Positions 44,269 to 54,010 are shown, counted from the first letter of the stretch. The stretch is 64,000 nt of DNA from Geomonas limicola (GCF_014193675.1 NZ_BLXZ01000001.1:620001-684000), one strand, 5' to 3'. The notes: generated from the sequence alone by a model not told the origin. Made by a program: numbers and translations.

Positions 44269-47232
44269 ATGAACTTTGATAGCAGATCCATCCTCGATGC
44301 CATGCCGCAAGGGTGCCAAATCATCGGGTTTGACTGGCGATACCGCTATATCAACCTTCTCGCCGAGAAACACAATGGAAGGCCTAAGGAAGAGCTGCTT
44401 GGACTGACCGTAATGGACTGCTGGCCCGGAATAACGGCCACTCGGGTCTTCGCCCTGGAAAAGAGCTGTATGGAGGAGCGGACCACCCATCAACTGGACA
44501 ACGAATTCATTTTCCCCGATGGCCATCGAGGCTGGTATCGACTCACCATTCAGCCCGTAGCGGAAGGTATTGCCATCTTCTCCGAAGAAATGACCGGGCA
44601 GGCGGCACTGCCGGAGATTGCGGAGCGGCTGGAGTTCGCCCTGGAATCCTGCCAGGTCGGGGTGTGGGACATCTCTTTGGTAGACCACACCGCCTATCGG
44701 TCGCTGGAACACGATCGCATCTTTGGCTACCAGGAACTGCTCCCTCAGTGGACCCTGGATGATTTCCTCCGGCACGCATTGCCGCAATACCGAGCCGAGG
44801 TGGAGGCGATGGTGCGCGAGGCTACGGCCGCAGCGACCGGGTGGACCTACCAGTGCGAGATCCGCCGCGCAGATGGCGAGATTCGTTGGATCTGGTTCAC
44901 CGGACAACATCGCGTGGACGGTTCGGGCCGCAGCCGAGTGGCTGGTGTCGTTCAGGACATCACCGAACGCAAGCGGGCCGAGATGGCGCTCCAGGAAAAC
45001 GAAAAGAAAATTTCCTCGATCATGGGTTCTATGTCTGAGGGGCTTATGCTTTTCGATGCGGAGGGGAACGTGGTCTACCAGAATCCCGCGTCTTTGCGCA
45101 TTCATGGCTACCAACTCGACGAACCTATTGAATACCTCGCATTGCAGGGTACCTGGAAGGGCTGGGATGAGCAGGGGCGACCGCTGGATTTCACTGATTG
45201 GCCGATTTCCAGAGTTATTCGAGGTGAACACGTTCAAGAACAAGTGCTGCAGGCGCAACGCACCGACACAGGACATAAGTTCTTTGCCAGTTACAACGGC
45301 ACTATGATCCACGACAACAGCCAAACGTCCGCTTTCGGCTTTATTACCATTCACGACATCACAGAGCGTATGAAGGGCGAGGAGGCGCTGAAGGAGAGCA
45401 AGGAGAGGTTGTGCCTGGCGCTGAATGCCGCCCGGATGGCGGCATGGGAGTACGACCCGGCTACCCTCAAAGTCACCCTCTCCGAGCATGCCGAGGAGGT
45501 CTTGGAACTGCCGACGAGGCTCGATACCAGCGATACGGGCTACAGCCTCATCCATCCCGACGACGTGGAGCGTCACCGTGCGCTGGTCACCGAAGCGATC
45601 ACGACCGGAGGCGGCTACAGGAGCGTCTATCGGCACGTTCATGGAGAAAAGACGATCTGGTTGGAGGAATGCGGCCGCACCACGGTTAATCGGGAGGACA
45701 ACACCTTCCGACTCGCAGGAGTTGTGCAGAACATCAGCGAACGCAAGCGAGGCGAGGAAGCAGAGCGCCATCTACTTGATGTCATCGCGCAGGAAAAGGA
45801 TCGGTTGTCCGCACTTGTGGACAGCATCACGGACGAAGTCTGGTTTGCTGACACAGCGGGGCAATTCAGGCTCGTCAATCCGGCAGGCCGTCGGGGATTT
45901 GCCTTGCAGGGGACCGGAGCGATCGATGTGCACGATCTGGCGGCAAGCCTCGAAGTGCGCCGCCCCGACGGCAGTCCTCGCCCGATCGAAGAAGCGCCGT
46001 CCTTGCGCTCCTTGCGCGGCGAATTGGTGAGGGGCCAGGAGGAGTTGATCCGCCTCCCCACGACCGGCGAACTGCGCTGGCGGCAGGTCAGCTCCTCGCC
46101 GGTGCGCGACTCCAGCGGCTCGATTATCGGTTCCGTTGCCGTCGTGCGCGACATCACCGATTACAGGGAGGCTGAGCAGGCGTCCAGGGAAAACAAGGAT
46201 CGTCGCCAGCGTGAGTTCCTGGAATGCGTGATTGCCAACGTAGGCGCGTGCATCGGGGTGATGCAAGGGCGGGACCTGCGCTACACGATGGCAAACCAGG
46301 CTTACCAGGCCTTTTCCCCTGATAAACCCATTATTGGCCGAACCTACTGTGAAGTGTTCCCGGAAGCGGCTGAGGATGGCACCGAAAGACTTCTGCAGCA
46401 CGTATTGGAAACTGGGGAACCGCTGGAGTTGGAAGCCTACCAGGTAGCTGGGCCAGGAATGGCCGGCGCGATATGGCAGGGACAAGTCGTGCGCCTGCCC
46501 GCCGTGCCGGACGAGGAGGCTTCGGTCCTTGCAGTAGCATGGAACATAACCAAGCTGAAGCGGACAGAGGATAAAGCCAACAATTATGCCCGACGCCTCA
46601 TTGAAATGGAAGATGACCTGAGGAAAGGCATTGCTCGAGACCTGCATGATGACGTCGCTCAGGAACTCACCGCCCTTAGTTTCAATCTTGCCTATGTCAG
46701 TAGGCATATGGGTGGTGAGGCTGCAAGCAAACTGAGACCAATCCTTGCAGATTCCAAGGAGATAACGAAAGGAGTTACCCGTAGCGTCCGCATGATGATG
46801 GCCGAACTGCACCCCCTGCAACTGGAAGATAACGGATTGGTCATTGCCATCCGCATGCATGCGCAACAATTTGCCAATCGGTTCGGCATCGAAGTCGTCG
46901 TGAACGACGACCCGCAATTCCCTAGACTTACCATAATAAAGGAAACGACAATATTTCGTATAGCCCAAGAAGCAATGAGCAACATAGTGAAACATGCCGC
47001 TGCTACCAGGGTGACCATTACCTTGGGCAAGGTGGGGAAGTTTGTGCGGCTCACCATCACAGATGACGGGAAGGGGTTCGAAGCTACGGAGGCGTCACCA
47101 AAGACAACGGAAACTGGTTGGGGACTCACGAATATGCGAGAGAGGGCCAGGCTTATTGGCGGCGTTCTCGAAGTAATTTCGAACCTGGGGCAAGGGACCA
47201 CAATCAGCCTAAAAGTCCAGGAAGCGCGATAG
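44269..47232 (+). CDS. Orphan multi-PAS histidine kinase of the NarX/HisKA_3 type
   Basis: A 987-residue soluble kinase. About five to six PAS/PAC units occupy residues 1-770 (recurrent DITERKR-type ends at about 235, 370 and 495). A HisKA_3 dimerisation helix carries the phospho-acceptor His in IARDLHDDVAQELTALSF (about 785-805), and a HATPase_c domain (about 885-985) ends the protein with GWGLTNMRERARLIGG. This NarX/DesK-like core normally signals to a LuxR/NarL-type regulator, yet none is encoded nearby. AAGGA nine bases before ATG 44269 supports the start. It is flanked on both sides by RAYT debris. Confidence 0.92.
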   Translation: MNFDSRSILDAMPQGCQIIGFDWRYRYINLLAEKHNGRPKEELLGLTVMDCWPGITATRVFALEKSCMEERTTHQLDNEFIFPDGHRGWYRLTIQPVAEGIAIFSEEMTGQAALPEIAERLEFALESCQVGVWDISLVDHTAYRSLEHDRIFGYQELLPQWTLDDFLRHALPQYRAEVEAMVREATAAATGWTYQCEIRRADGEIRWIWFTGQHRVDGSGRSRVAGVVQDITERKRAEMALQENEKKISSIMGSMSEGLMLFDAEGNVVYQNPASLRIHGYQLDEPIEYLALQGTWKGWDEQGRPLDFTDWPISRVIRGEHVQEQVLQAQRTDTGHKFFASYNGTMIHDNSQTSAFGFITIHDITERMKGEEALKESKERLCLALNAARMAAWEYDPATLKVTLSEHAEEVLELPTRLDTSDTGYSLIHPDDVERHRALVTEAITTGGGYRSVYRHVHGEKTIWLEECGRTTVNREDNTFRLAGVVQNISERKRGEEAERHLLDVIAQEKDRLSALVDSITDEVWFADTAGQFRLVNPAGRRGFALQGTGAIDVHDLAASLEVRRPDGSPRPIEEAPSLRSLRGELVRGQEELIRLPTTGELRWRQVSSSPVRDSSGSIIGSVAVVRDITDYREAEQASRENKDRRQREFLECVIANVGACIGVMQGRDLRYTMANQAYQAFSPDKPIIGRTYCEVFPEAAEDGTERLLQHVLETGEPLELEAYQVAGPGMAGAIWQGQVVRLPAVPDEEASVLAVAWNITKLKRTEDKANNYARRLIEMEDDLRKGIARDLHDDVAQELTALSFNLAYVSRHMGGEAASKLRPILADSKEITKGVTRSVRMMMAELHPLQLEDNGLVIAIRMHAQQFANRFGIEVVVNDDPQFPRLTIIKETTIFRIAQEAMSNIVKHAAATRVTITLGKVGKFVRLTITDDGKGFEATEASPKTTETGWGLTNMRERARLIGGVLEVISNLGQGTTISLKVQEAR

Positions 47233-47284
47233 GTGCCATAGGGGTTCGATGTCAAATGTGGAGCTTTGACCCCTTGGTTATCCC

Positions 47285-47385
47285 CCTTGCCGTTGCCAGA
47301 AAGCTTTAGTCTTGACTAGTAAGATACTGGCAACAGAAAAAACAGAATTGATTTGAAAATAACAGGATTACAAGGGCGTCCCCCT
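47285..47385 (+). pseudogene. RAYT 3' tail remnant (family A)
   Basis: GTTGCCAGAAAGCTTTAGTC... matches the last codons of the RAYT at 59.15 kb with one extra base, followed by the family A terminal sequence (47344-47385). Confidence 0.65.
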
Positions 47386-47522
47386 CAAACACTCCACGTC
47401 GATGGTGCATGGAAGAAAGTGCGCAAGGAGGTAACACGCAGCGGTTGGGGGAGAAGATGTCGGAACCGAGGACTCTGAATATGTGCGAGGAGACCCAAGT
47501 ATTGCAGTGAGTGGACCACAAC

Positions 47523-47550
47523 GAAGGGCGGCCAAACGGCCGCCCTTTTT
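47523..47550 (+). terminator. Intrinsic terminator
   Basis: AAGGGCGGCC/GGCCGCCCTT with loop AAAC, then TTTTT. It has no clear gene directly upstream; it could end the kinase transcript. Confidence 0.65.
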
Positions 47551-47730
47551 GAATGCAGGAGATGTCACTGAGCACCCATGGGTACCGTGTCCCCGGGAAA
47601 AAGCCATCCTCTTACCGAATGCGTCAATGTCCAGACCTGCCCCTCCGCCCCCTCCATCCGGGAGGGTCTGATCATCATGATTGTCTTGTTGAATCGTTCT
47701 AGCGCCTTATCATGTTCGCCTTTTCCCAGG

Positions 47731-47801
47731 AAGTGCGCAAGGGTGCCTTTTAGATGATTGTCAGAGCTGGACATTGCCTTGGTGGGCAATGTCCAGCTGC
47801 A
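47731..47801. repeat. Direct repeat 1 with perfect palindrome
   Basis: Shares GAAGTGCGCAAGG and AGAGCTGGACATTGCCTTG with 48429-48480. Within it, AGCTGGACATTGCC/GGGCAATGTCCAGCT is a perfect stem around TTGGT (47768-47801). Confidence 0.6.
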
Positions 47802-47816
47802 TTTCATTTACTACCT

Positions 47817-48389
47817 CTAAAATTTCAGGTCATGCTTTATAAAATCGACATATTGAATTGCTCCAACACCTGAATTAGTATAGACTTTTACTTTATCTGA
47901 ATAGCCCGTTTTTTTGAATACGGAAAAATTGTCGTTATCTGTGACAAGTTCAAATGCTTTGTCCTTTTTTACTGCATTGTATTTATCTATTGCCGACTGG
48001 CTCCCTCTCGGCAATGTTTCTACGCTTTGGATTAAAACCTGTTTTTCTTTTGTGAATTTTATAAACGAGACATTCACAAACCTGTCATCATTTGTTAAGT
48101 TAAAAAACCAGAATTTCACATTACTATCTTTCACCTTTGATCCAGATAGGGTATCGTTGGTATAACCATCGTACTGCCAGTTTTTTTTGTTGAGGTGCGC
48201 TTTTACCTCTTCAAAAAGATCATAAGCATCACTCTCGTTAATCTCCAAATTTCTGACGAGAGCATCAGCAAGTTCCTTTTCGTCGCCGCTTAAACTTTTG
48301 TACCCCCCCAGTGCAAACACACTCGTTGAAAAAAATGCTGAAACGATAGTAATGACAACCGCCAGTCTCAGAGACAATTTTTTTCTCAT
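47817..48389 (-). CDS. Exported protein of unknown function, low GC
   Basis: A 190-residue protein with a signal peptide (about 1-26, cleavage near VFA-LG), then an acidic helical region (SLSGDEKELADALVRNLEIN) and a beta-rich region. AAAGGAG six bases before ATG 48389 fixes the start. Its base composition is far more AT-rich than the backbone, and a direct repeat brackets it (47731-47801 and 48429-48480), both pointing to acquisition as a cassette. No family recognised. Confidence 0.75.
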   Translation of the reverse strand: MRKKLSLRLAVVITIVSAFFSTSVFALGGYKSLSGDEKELADALVRNLEINESDAYDLFEEVKAHLNKKNWQYDGYTNDTLSGSKVKDSNVKFWFFNLTNDDRFVNVSFIKFTKEKQVLIQSVETLPRGSQSAIDKYNAVKKDKAFELVTDNDNFSVFKKTGYSDKVKVYTNSGVGAIQYVDFIKHDLKF

Positions 48390-48428
48390 ATCAATCTCCT
48401 TTCTGTTAATAGAATTCAAATTGGTTAG

Positions 48429-48480
48429 AAGTGCGCAAGGGCCGGAGCTGGACATTGCCTTGATGGGGCGATGTCAGGCT
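48429..48480. repeat. Direct repeat 2, imperfect palindrome
   Basis: AAGTGCGCAAGGG, then AGCTGGACATTGCCTTGATG and an imperfect right arm GGGGCGATGTC. It lies directly upstream of the start of the low-GC exported protein gene. Confidence 0.6.
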
Positions 48481-48499
48481 CTGACCCTTGTTTTTTCAC

Positions 48500-49492
48500 T
48501 CAAATTTGTTTTGGCACTATGGTGAATTCGATGCGGCGGTTCTTTTTCCGCTTCTCGGGGGTGTCATTATCGGACACCGGCTTGCTGTCAGCATATCCGA
48601 CGGCAGCCAGGATCTTTGGGTCGAGCCCTTGGCCGATTAAGTAACGAACGACGGTAGCGGCCCTAGCGGCAGAGAGTTCCCAATTCGACGGGTACAACTT
48701 CGATTTGATCGGAACATTGTCGCTGTGCCCTTCGACACGCATCTCTTTTATTTTGGCGGACTTGAGGGTATTGGCAAAAATGGAGATCCACTGCGAGCCG
48801 TTATTCTGAATTTTAGCTTCTCCGCTGTTAAAGACACCTTCGACCGGCATGGCGACAAGTACGTTGTTACCATCGTAGGAGACCTTGATATCTTTGAAAT
48901 TCGCCAGAACCTTTGCAAGATCGACGTAGACCTGCGGGACGGTGTCTTCAAATTCTATATCTATCGAGGCTCCTTTTACATTTTTAGAGTAAAAAGAATA
49001 GGTATTACCGACATTTTTCCAGGTACCATCAACACTCGAGTCATATTTCATAACTTTAAATTTTTGAGGCAGCACCGCAACCACTATATTTTCAGTCATT
49101 ATACAGCCATCTCCAAAGCATTCACTTCCATCAATATGTACTCGGTAGTGATTAGGTGATACCTCAGTCAGAAACTGGACTTTACTGTATGTTTTTTCAA
49201 GGTATGAATAACTAGCTGTATTGGGGAATTTGAGAGATTGGTAAGGCTTTTCGTCATAGGTGACATCTGCCCAGTTGTAATTAACAGGCCTGGCATGCAT
49301 TATATTTGTTCTATTATAATTGTCATTGAACAAAAACTGTTTATTTCCAATTTCACCCCTGGAATTGTAATACTTGACTGCGGAGTTAAGGTCGTCAGCC
49401 ACAAAGAAAATGGTTTCCGAGGTATTTTCCGCGAATACTACCGACGGAGCGATTACATAAAGACAAACGAGCAAGTTGAAAATTTTCAGCAC
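48500..49492 (-). CDS. Periplasmic/outer-membrane OmpA-like domain protein
   Basis: A 330-residue exported protein. A signal peptide (about 1-21) leads to a ~180-residue N-terminal domain of unknown type with a Cys pair (ECFGDGC), then an OmpA/MotB C-terminal peptidoglycan-binding domain (about 215-328) with VEGHSDNVPI, NWELSAARAATVVRYL and NRRIEF. There is no MotB-type membrane plug, so it is not a stator subunit. GTG 49492 with GGGAGG six bases upstream is chosen. Base composition is AT-rich. It should tie some surface or periplasmic structure to the cell wall. Confidence 0.85.
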   Translation of the reverse strand: MLKIFNLLVCLYVIAPSVVFAENTSETIFFVADDLNSAVKYYNSRGEIGNKQFLFNDNYNRTNIMHARPVNYNWADVTYDEKPYQSLKFPNTASYSYLEKTYSKVQFLTEVSPNHYRVHIDGSECFGDGCIMTENIVVAVLPQKFKVMKYDSSVDGTWKNVGNTYSFYSKNVKGASIDIEFEDTVPQVYVDLAKVLANFKDIKVSYDGNNVLVAMPVEGVFNSGEAKIQNNGSQWISIFANTLKSAKIKEMRVEGHSDNVPIKSKLYPSNWELSAARAATVVRYLIGQGLDPKILAAVGYADSKPVSDNDTPEKRKKNRRIEFTIVPKQI

Positions 49493-49967
49493 TGGTTCCT
49501 CCCTTAGAGTAAGTACTGCTAGTATGGTCCTGCCACATTCCAAATTTTCCAATGATCACAGAGAGTTGAGGTCAGGTTTCTAGCATAAATAAAAACTATC
49601 GTCAAAACAGAAAATCCGCACTCATTCATTGTTTTTTTCAAACATTCCAGAGGATCAGGACACTACGAGCGTGCTCGCATAGGTTATTCTCTTTAACTCC
49701 ATACTTAGGGAACCGTCCGGCTACGTCGGCATGGGCATGGGTCTGAGCCGCACGTTGCTCGATGTCAAAATATGGTGTTTTGATCAGCCTCGCCCTCCGC
49801 CACCCTGGTGGACATCGACGTCGGACTCTCAACGAGTCCGGCGTTTACATTTCTCTCTCCACCTAAGGCACACGATTTATCAGGGTTTAAACTCCATCCT
49901 TTTTTTGCGGCCAGAGTTGTTCCACGAGTAACTGCACGCGACACCGGGTTGGGTGAGTTTGCAGGCC
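49493..49967. other. Intergenic stretch without recognisable genes
   Basis: About 475 bp before the left end of a RAYT element. Frames here have no ribosome sites and odd composition. A short hairpin-like GTCGGACTC/GAGTCCG lies near 49831-49852. Confidence 0.35.
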
Positions 49968-50047
49968 TCAGGGGGACGCCCCTGTAATACTGTAATTCTC
50001 GGGGTCGATGGAGTTGCGAAAAGGAGGCCCTGTGCCATCCCTTCCCC

Positions 50048-51024
50048 CATGCCACGTCAATCCCGCATAGACGCGCTAGGCGCGCTGCATCACATCATCT
50101 GTCGGGGGGATCGAGCGAAGACAAATCTTCCTGGACGATCAGGACCGGGGTGATTTTCTGGAGCGATTGGCCAACTTCTTCTCAGAACCCACACCAAATG
50201 CTTTGCCTGGGCCTTAATTCCGAATCACTTCCATCTCCTGCTGTGCACAGGTACCTCCCCCATCGCCACAGTGAGGGAGCGATTTCTTACCGGTTATGCC
50301 ATCCATTTCAACCACCGGCATGATCGTCACGGCCACCTCTTTCAAAACCGTTATAAGTCGATCCTTGCCAGTCTGAAACGTACCTGCTGGAACTGGTTCG
50401 ATGCATCCACCTGAACCCGTTCCGTGATGGAATGGTAAACACGCTAAATGATCTGGAGACATATCGCTATTCCGGCCACCAAGCCCTCCTTGGCAAGAGC
50501 ACTACCCCTGGCAAGAAATAACAGGAATACTTTCGAGGATCTCGGAAAACCGAGGGCTAGCTCAGCAGCGGTATGTCGCATACGTGGCGGATGGTCTGGC
50601 ATTAGGAAACCGCCCAGACTTGATAGGCGGAGGACTCCTGCGTAGCGTAGGTGGCTGGGAACATGTCAGATTAGCTTCTAAATATGGCGAACATCTAAAA
50701 AGTGACAAACGGATTCTCGGAGACAGTGACTTTGTCGAACAGGTACTAGCGCTTGCAAGCGAGCATTTGGAAAAGAAGGAAAGTCTGCGCTGCAAAGGAA
50801 GGGATGTTGACGCCTTGGCGCAGAAGGTAACGGAAGTTCGGGGATCCGCGTCGACGAGATTTGGGGAGGTAAAAAGCCCGTTACGGTTATGGGCAGAAGC
50901 CTTTTTTGCCATTGGGCCACATCCGAACTCGAGCAAATCAGTTGGCATAACAGCAGCGGCGGTCGTTCGGGCGGCACAAAGTGGCCAGACACTTGCGGTT
51001 GCCAGAAAGCTTAACCTTGACTAA
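50048..51024 (+). pseudogene. REP-associated tyrosine transposase, multiply frameshifted
   Basis: Fragments in successive frames form one protein: MPRQSRIDALGALHHIICRG, then IERRQIFLDDQDRDDFLERL, NHFHLLLCTGTSP (the HUH-type His motif), RYKSILASLKRT, a GHQALLGKST block, and the long C-terminal region (LIGGGLLRSVGGWEH ... GDSDFVEQVLAL ... VGITAAAVVRAAQ). This Y1_Tnp plus DnaA-like tail layout is the Geobacter RAYT type. At least three frameshifts make it inactive. Confidence 0.85.
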
Positions 51025-51054
51025 GACACCACCAACAGAAATACAAGATTAATT

Positions 51055-51084
51055 GAGAATTACAGGATTACAGGGGCGTCCCTC
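51055..51084 (+). repeat. Right terminal repeat of the RAYT element
   Basis: TGAGAATTACAGGATTACAG followed by GGGCGTCCC; same-orientation copies occur at 54783-54812 and 59215-59245. Confidence 0.75.
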
Positions 51085-51115
51085 CCTGAGGACCTGGAGT
51101 ATTTAGGGCCGGTTC

Positions 51116-51418
51116 CTAATCAACTCGTAGTACCGTAAACCTGTCGACACGCGTGTTACCCCAAAGCCATGGCCAGTAGCCGAAAACGTTAGAGAAAAAG
51201 CCTGCTCCAATTGTTTGGCTCATTACTCGACCACCGGGCGTGTAGTCCTCAATGTGCGTGATCGGGGTCATCCGGGGATATTTAGCTGCTACCATGTTGA
51301 GCACAGGTTCGCTTAACGCGGTTTCATGGCTCATCACAATGACATCATTCTGGTCAGGATATGGGGGAGTCAATGTCACCGGTCGTGCACCAGCATTTTC
51401 CGCATACCATTGGTACCC
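51116..51418 (-). pseudogene. 3' part of the GT-C glycosyltransferase gene beyond an in-frame TGA
   Basis: About 100 further codons remain open in the same frame as the gene upstream (GYQWYAENAGARPVTLTPP onward to VDRFTVLRVD). The TGA at 51421-51419 sits in GH-stop-GYQWYAE, where family members have an aromatic residue; TGG to TGA is one base. Confidence 0.7.
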
Positions 51419-52741
51419 TCAGTGCCCGATATACCAAACGTGCTGACCAGAAGCCACGTTGGGGGCGACTAGCTCTATCGCAGCTCTGCGCCCAATCCGT
51501 GTGAAAGTTTCATCCGCTCGCAGGATAGCAATACCGAGGCCGATTCCAACCACAACAGTGGTACAGAGAATGAACCAAGCCTTCTTAAGTTCAACTTGGA
51601 CCATTTCACGGACAAGTAATAAGGCGGCTGCAGGCGCAGATACAACTAAATACTTTGCGGGCAGATGACAGTAAGGGACTGTCGGAAGGGCAATCAGGAG
51701 CCAGAGACCAAGCCCTAGCTGTGTTGAGTCCCGTCGTTTCCAAGCATCAGAAAGAACATCACATAGCACGGCAACACCGATACCAGATACGATTGATAAA
51801 GTTATCGAAAACTTTTGCATGGCCGCAAGCACGATTGCAGTTGTAAATGTGCCGAGAAGAGCGAGAAGTAAAGATAACCTATCCCAAAGAATTCGTTGCC
51901 AACGCAACGCAAGCCATGGCAAACCGAACGCCATGGCAAGTACCCAGTGGATCGGGAGGGCGATAACATTCGATCCAATGTTTGATACCGAATTAAAACT
52001 GTATTTAAGTGCGGAACTAGAGATGCTACCCGAGTCGGGGGCGGGGTCTTTTGTAATGAGAGCGATAACGAATGAAATGACAGGTGCTAAAATAAGCGGC
52101 GTTAAGGCTTTGAGTCTGTTGCGGAACGGTGAGAGTGAGAAAGATGGACCGTTTATCAGAACAGCCCCAATTACTACAAGTACAATGAGATGAGGACGGA
52201 GAAGAATTCCAATTCCAACTAGAGTTGCAGATAACGTTGCTTGAGAAAATTTTCTTGTCTGATTCCAAGATATAAAACGCTCGATGCCAGCAACTCCGAA
52301 AGCCATTGCTGGGACATCGGGCATAGCGGTCCCCGCCATAGCTAGCACAGTCGGCATGGCAACCAGAATAACACCAGAAAGGGTCGACCATGGTTCCTTT
52401 ATTTCGAATGCACGTGCAATCGAAATTGTTGAAAAGACTGCAATCCATAGCATCACTAATTGCATCAGATGGGCACCAAGCTCATTATTCGCAACTAGGA
52501 CAGCTGGTACAAGTAGCCATGCCATGATAGGTCCAGTTGGAGCTAATTTGGACACACGCTCGGGGTAACAGTGGAGAGTCATCTCAAAGGCTGTAGGATG
52601 AAGTGGGTCGGTTAGTGCGTGACGCGCTTCGAAGAGGAAAAAGGGGTCATCAATAGTAAAACCTTTGTTAAGGAATGGCGCTAGTATTATGAACGACAAC
52701 AGAAGGGCTGGTAACGCAGATTTAATTATAGAACTTCTCAT
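51419..52741 (-). CDS. GT-C type membrane glycosyltransferase, shortened by an in-frame stop
   Basis: A 440-residue polytopic protein (541 with read-through) of the PMT/ArnT-like GT-C class, which move sugars from lipid carriers. It has at least ten membrane segments. The first periplasmic loop carries the acidic pair in GFTIDDPFFLFEA expected for the catalytic site, and TAMPDVPAMAFG is a second conserved loop. GAGG eight bases upstream supports ATG 52741. The C-terminal ~100 residues lie past a TGA codon, so activity is doubtful. The first 34 codons and the upstream DNA are duplicated at 57.8 kb. Acceptor and donor are unknown. Confidence 0.78.
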   Translation of the reverse strand: MRSSIIKSALPALLLSFIILAPFLNKGFTIDDPFFLFEARHALTDPLHPTAFEMTLHCYPERVSKLAPTGPIMAWLLVPAVLVANNELGAHLMQLVMLWIAVFSTISIARAFEIKEPWSTLSGVILVAMPTVLAMAGTAMPDVPAMAFGVAGIERFISWNQTRKFSQATLSATLVGIGILLRPHLIVLVVIGAVLINGPSFSLSPFRNRLKALTPLILAPVISFVIALITKDPAPDSGSISSSALKYSFNSVSNIGSNVIALPIHWVLAMAFGLPWLALRWQRILWDRLSLLLALLGTFTTAIVLAAMQKFSITLSIVSGIGVAVLCDVLSDAWKRRDSTQLGLGLWLLIALPTVPYCHLPAKYLVVSAPAAALLLVREMVQVELKKAWFILCTTVVVGIGLGIAILRADETFTRIGRRAAIELVAPNVASGQHVWYIGH

Positions 52742-53478
52742 ATTTAAAACCTCGAAAATAAGACTATCGAATCAATTATCAAATCATATAACAATGCGGT
52801 ACTCGCACGCCTGTGACTTAAGAATAAGAACTTCGAGAAGGGTGTGATGTGATGCTAACTGCATTAAGCCTATAATCTGATTGCGTTACCAAGAGGGTGA
52901 CGATGTGAAGTGCCCGTGAATTGAACAATAGTGATCAGGTGTCAACTAGGAGTCGAAAGGAGTTCGGAGTAACGGTCTGCTACGCGAAGAATATTTGATA
53001 TGAATTTAGAAGTGGAGACCTTGCTGAGGGTGCTTTTGCTAAGGAGGCGGGAAAAACTGCTTAAGATATAAGCTTCTTAGGGGGGAGCGGTCAATACTAT
53101 GTTTTTCCGATGAGAGCTTGAGGGTCTTTCAGGATATGTTCATTTGTTTTAACCTAATGACGCCTAAGTAATCAAGAAGAAACTGGGACTAGCACCGCAC
53201 CTACTGCCGTCGTATAACAAGTGGCACGGGATAAAGGGGGGATGTCCATGCGATCATGCGTTTATCAGATTCTCTAAAAGCATGTTTTTTTCTCCAGCTA
53301 GCTGTTGGCCCCGCAGGATTGCCCGACTTGCACTCGGCTGCGATATCGCCAACCTTTTTCCGACTTCAGTGCCGTCATACCAAGTTCGTTCGTTGCCCAG
53401 TAGCAGACCAAGCTCTTAGCTTGCACTACAGCGGATCGCTTCCCCACACTCCAGACATCTTTGGGAGCAAGACCCAGC
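52640..53478. repeat. 840-bp direct duplication, copy A
   Basis: Nearly identical to 57819-58659 in the same orientation. It spans the first codons and upstream region of the glycosyltransferase gene and the C-terminal part of a RAYT remnant. Differences include a one-base deletion near 53370 that breaks the RAYT frame in this copy. The 510 bp between the two genes contain no other supported gene. Confidence 0.9.
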
Positions 53479-53745
53479 AACTTGGCTGCGATACGAACCA
53501 GATCGTCAAGGTCGAGGTCTTGGTGCTGCATTTCGCGACAAGCCACTAATTTTTCCTGGGCGCTATTAAGAACCTCTTCGACGAAAGCGCTATCACCGAG
53601 GATACGTTCGTCTCCTTTCCGATAGTCGCCGAATTTTCGGTTCACGGTCAAGGCTTGCCAACCGCCAGAGCTTCTAACCAAACCACCACCTGTCAGCTCT
53701 GGACGTGATGGACGTCCCCCCTGCCCCCACCAAGATACAGCCAAC
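53254..53745 (-). pseudogene. RAYT remnant (family A2), C-terminal half
   Basis: Reads ELTGGGLVRSSGGWQALTVN, GDERILGDSAFVEEVLN, VVQAKSLVCYWATNELGMTA, then loses frame through a one-base deletion relative to the copy at 58434. The N-terminal transposase domain is deleted; a family A terminal sequence follows at 53770-53793. The C-terminal HTH (EVGKRLAISQPSASRAI in the other copy) differs from that of the 50-kb element. Confidence 0.8.
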
Positions 53746-53769
53746 AGCACAAATAGGATTGACCTAAGT

Positions 53770-53886
53770 ATTACAGGATTACAGGGCGTTCCTCTCAGAC
53801 TGCCCAAGAAAGACGCGCCATACCTACACGAGACGGCCAACCTTTATTGTGTCAACGTTTAATAGGTATTGTGTCCCCGGAAAAAG
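53770..53886. repeat. Family A end joined to family B REP and RAYT-B start
   Basis: A family A end (TTACAGGATTACAGGGCGTT) at 53770-53793 is followed by a few codons of a minus-strand RAYT-B start (MARLS at about 53822) and a family B element (53844-53886). This is a composite junction of two repeat families. Confidence 0.65.
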
Positions 53887-54010
53887 ACTACAATAGGATG
53901 TTAACGTTTTTCAAATCTCATGCTGCCATGGGTGCAGGAGGGTGATGTATGGGCGCCTACAGAGGGATGCCTATAAGAAAATAAGTTTCTGAGGACAGAA
54001 TCTTATAATC

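Larger units (their letters stand above)
49971..51084 (+). mobile_element. RAYT element (family A) with terminal inverted repeats
   Basis: Left end GGGGGACGCCCCTGTAATAC (49971-50000) and right end AGGATTACAGGGGCGTCCC (51055-51084) are inverted copies of about 25-28 bp, enclosing a damaged REP-associated tyrosine transposase gene. This is the only copy here with both ends and most of the gene. Confidence 0.75.

Noticed and set aside
43915..45771. 618-codon minus-strand frame at the start of the orphan kinase
   Set aside because: The plus-strand kinase has recognisable PAS, HisKA_3 and HATPase motifs; the minus frame has none.
47565..47807. 80-codon minus-strand frame before the low-GC exported protein gene's 3' end
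   Set aside because: It runs across a partial family B repeat and the palindrome; no ribosome site or protein-like pattern.
51419..51421. TGA as a selenocysteine codon
   Set aside because: The position is best explained as a Trp codon changed by one base. The gene is not a redox enzyme, and no convincing selenocysteine element was seen.
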